This document shows, piece after piece, positions 63,384 through 64,000 of a stretch of 64,000 nucleotides of DNA (the first letter of the stretch is position 1; each line of letters starts with the position of its first letter). Source of the DNA: Hymenobacter duratus (GTDB lineage: Bacteria; Bacteroidota; Bacteroidia; Cytophagales; Hymenobacteraceae); assembly GCF_014698995.1 (NCBI RefSeq), contig NZ_JACWZZ010000002.1, positions 434,001-498,000 on the forward strand, given 5' to 3'. Made by a program: the position numbers and the translations under genes. The notes beneath the pieces were generated by a model. It was given only the letters and a program-made list of their open reading frames with translations. It was not told the DNA's origin and searched no databases.

Positions 63384-64000
63384 ATGAAGAAACTTTCGCG
63401 TAATCTGACCTTCCAGGTGCTGACGGCCATTGTGCTGGGGGTGCTGGTGGGTACGTTCTTTCCGGGCGTGGGCACGGCGCTGCAGCCGCTGGGCAAGGTG
63501 TTTATCAACCTGATTAAGATGCTCATCGGGCCCGTCATTTTCCTGACGGTGGTGCTGGGCATTGGGAGTATCGGGGATTTGAAAAAGGTGGGGCGCGTGG
63601 GCGGCAAGGCGCTGCTGTACTTTGAAATCGTGACGACGCTGGCGCTGGTGATTGGGGTGGCGGCAGCCAACCTGACCAAGCCCGGCGCGGGCATTGACAC
63701 GAGCGGGGTGGCAGCCAAAGCCGCTGAAACCGAGAAATACACCAAACAAGCCGCCGACATGGACTGGGTGGGTTTCTTCACGCACATCGTGCCCGAGAGC
63801 TTTGTGGGGGCGTTTGCGGAAGGCGACGTACTGCAGGTGCTGCTGGTGGCGGTGCTGTTTGGGCTGGCCCTGACGAAGGTGGGCCCCAAGGTGAGTGCGC
63901 CGCTGATTGCCACGTTTGAGCGCCTGAGCCACGTGTTTTTCGGGGTGCTGGGCATGGTCATGAAGCTGGCGCCCATCGGGGCATTCGGCGGCATGGCCTA
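63384..64000 (+). CDS. Dicarboxylate/amino acid:cation symporter, 5' part only
   Basis: 205 residues are visible before the window ends, so the gene is cut. It starts at ATG 63384 (MKKLSRNLTFQVLTAIVLGVLVG). GKVFINLIKMLIGPVIFLTVVLGIGSIGDLKKVGRVGGKALLYFEI is the classic helix 2-3 pattern of the DctA/GltP (DAACS) family, followed by WVGFFTHIVPESFVGAFAEGDVLQVLLVAVLFGLAL. It takes up C4-dicarboxylates or glutamate/aspartate with Na+ or H+. Only about half of the usual 420 residues are present. Confidence 0.93.
   Translation, partial: MKKLSRNLTFQVLTAIVLGVLVGTFFPGVGTALQPLGKVFINLIKMLIGPVIFLTVVLGIGSIGDLKKVGRVGGKALLYFEIVTTLALVIGVAAANLTKPGAGIDTSGVAAKAAETEKYTKQAADMDWVGFFTHIVPESFVGAFAEGDVLQVLLVAVLFGLALTKVGPKVSAPLIATFERLSHVFFGVLGMVMKLAPIGAFGGMA

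Overview
The window is a 64 kb chromosomal segment, GC-rich in its genes and AT-rich in many spacers. It fits a Cytophagales member of the Bacteroidota, most likely Hymenobacter or a close relative. Supporting signs are type IX secretion (T9SS) C-terminal sorting domains, a DUF983 protein, an SGLT-type sugar symporter, promoter elements of the Bacteroidota type (TAnnTTTG), few obvious Shine-Dalgarno sequences, and several non-ATG starts. The genus is inferred from gene style; no search was run.

Layout. 1-1 kb: the 3' end of a secreted protein with malectin-like and Ig-like domains. 1-14.5 kb: an eleven-gene surface-polysaccharide locus, all on the minus strand. It begins with a WcaJ-type initiating phosphoglycosyltransferase and a WecG/TagA transferase. 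A nucleotide-sugar cassette follows (glucose-1-phosphate cytidylyltransferase, SDR, 3,5-epimerase, SAF-domain oxidoreductase, C-methyltransferase, DUF4910 protein, class III aminotransferase), then two GT4 glycosyltransferases. 14.9-16.4 kb: an AraC regulator and a DUF983 protein. 16.5-24.3 kb: a xylose-use regulon (GH43, XylB, XylA, Na+/sugar symporter) with a convergent LacI repressor and two palindromic operators at the GH43 promoter. 24.4-28.8 kb: a CLC channel/antiporter, a tRNA with CAT anticodon, a HAD phosphatase, an M50 protease and a membrane protein.

28.8-36.4 kb: pgk diverges from a double-length D-Ala-D-Ala ligase, followed by a kinase-less PASTA protein, a T9SS-sorted secreted protein and a rhodanese. 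36.4-39.3 kb: a thiol-stress group (OhrR, Ohr, an MDR-family reductase, a DJ-1/PfpI protein). 39.4-44.9 kb: RecQ, a phage-type DNA-annealing-like protein, a LolD-like ATPase and a GH113-like protein. 45-51 kb: sucC, a second Ohr, tRNA-Arg(CCG), a SulP transporter and a secreted GH13 amylase. 51-58.5 kb: a fasciclin protein, a secreted multidomain endonuclease I, and a stress cluster (two Usp proteins, two GNATs, two small disordered proteins). 58.5-64 kb: a TonB-dependent receptor with a 21-bp tandem array upstream, an AT-rich membrane protein, a sorbosone-dehydrogenase-like protein, and the start of a dicarboxylate/amino-acid symporter cut by the window end.

Main points of interest: the tandem Ddl fusion, whose second half has Phe at the omega-loop Tyr position; the LacI operator sitting in the spacer of a predicted promoter; a dispersed family of hairpin repeats in intergenic DNA; a pair of mirrored promoters between pgk and ddl; the 21-bp array; and the branched-sugar cassette. 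I found no CRISPR array, transposase or prophage.
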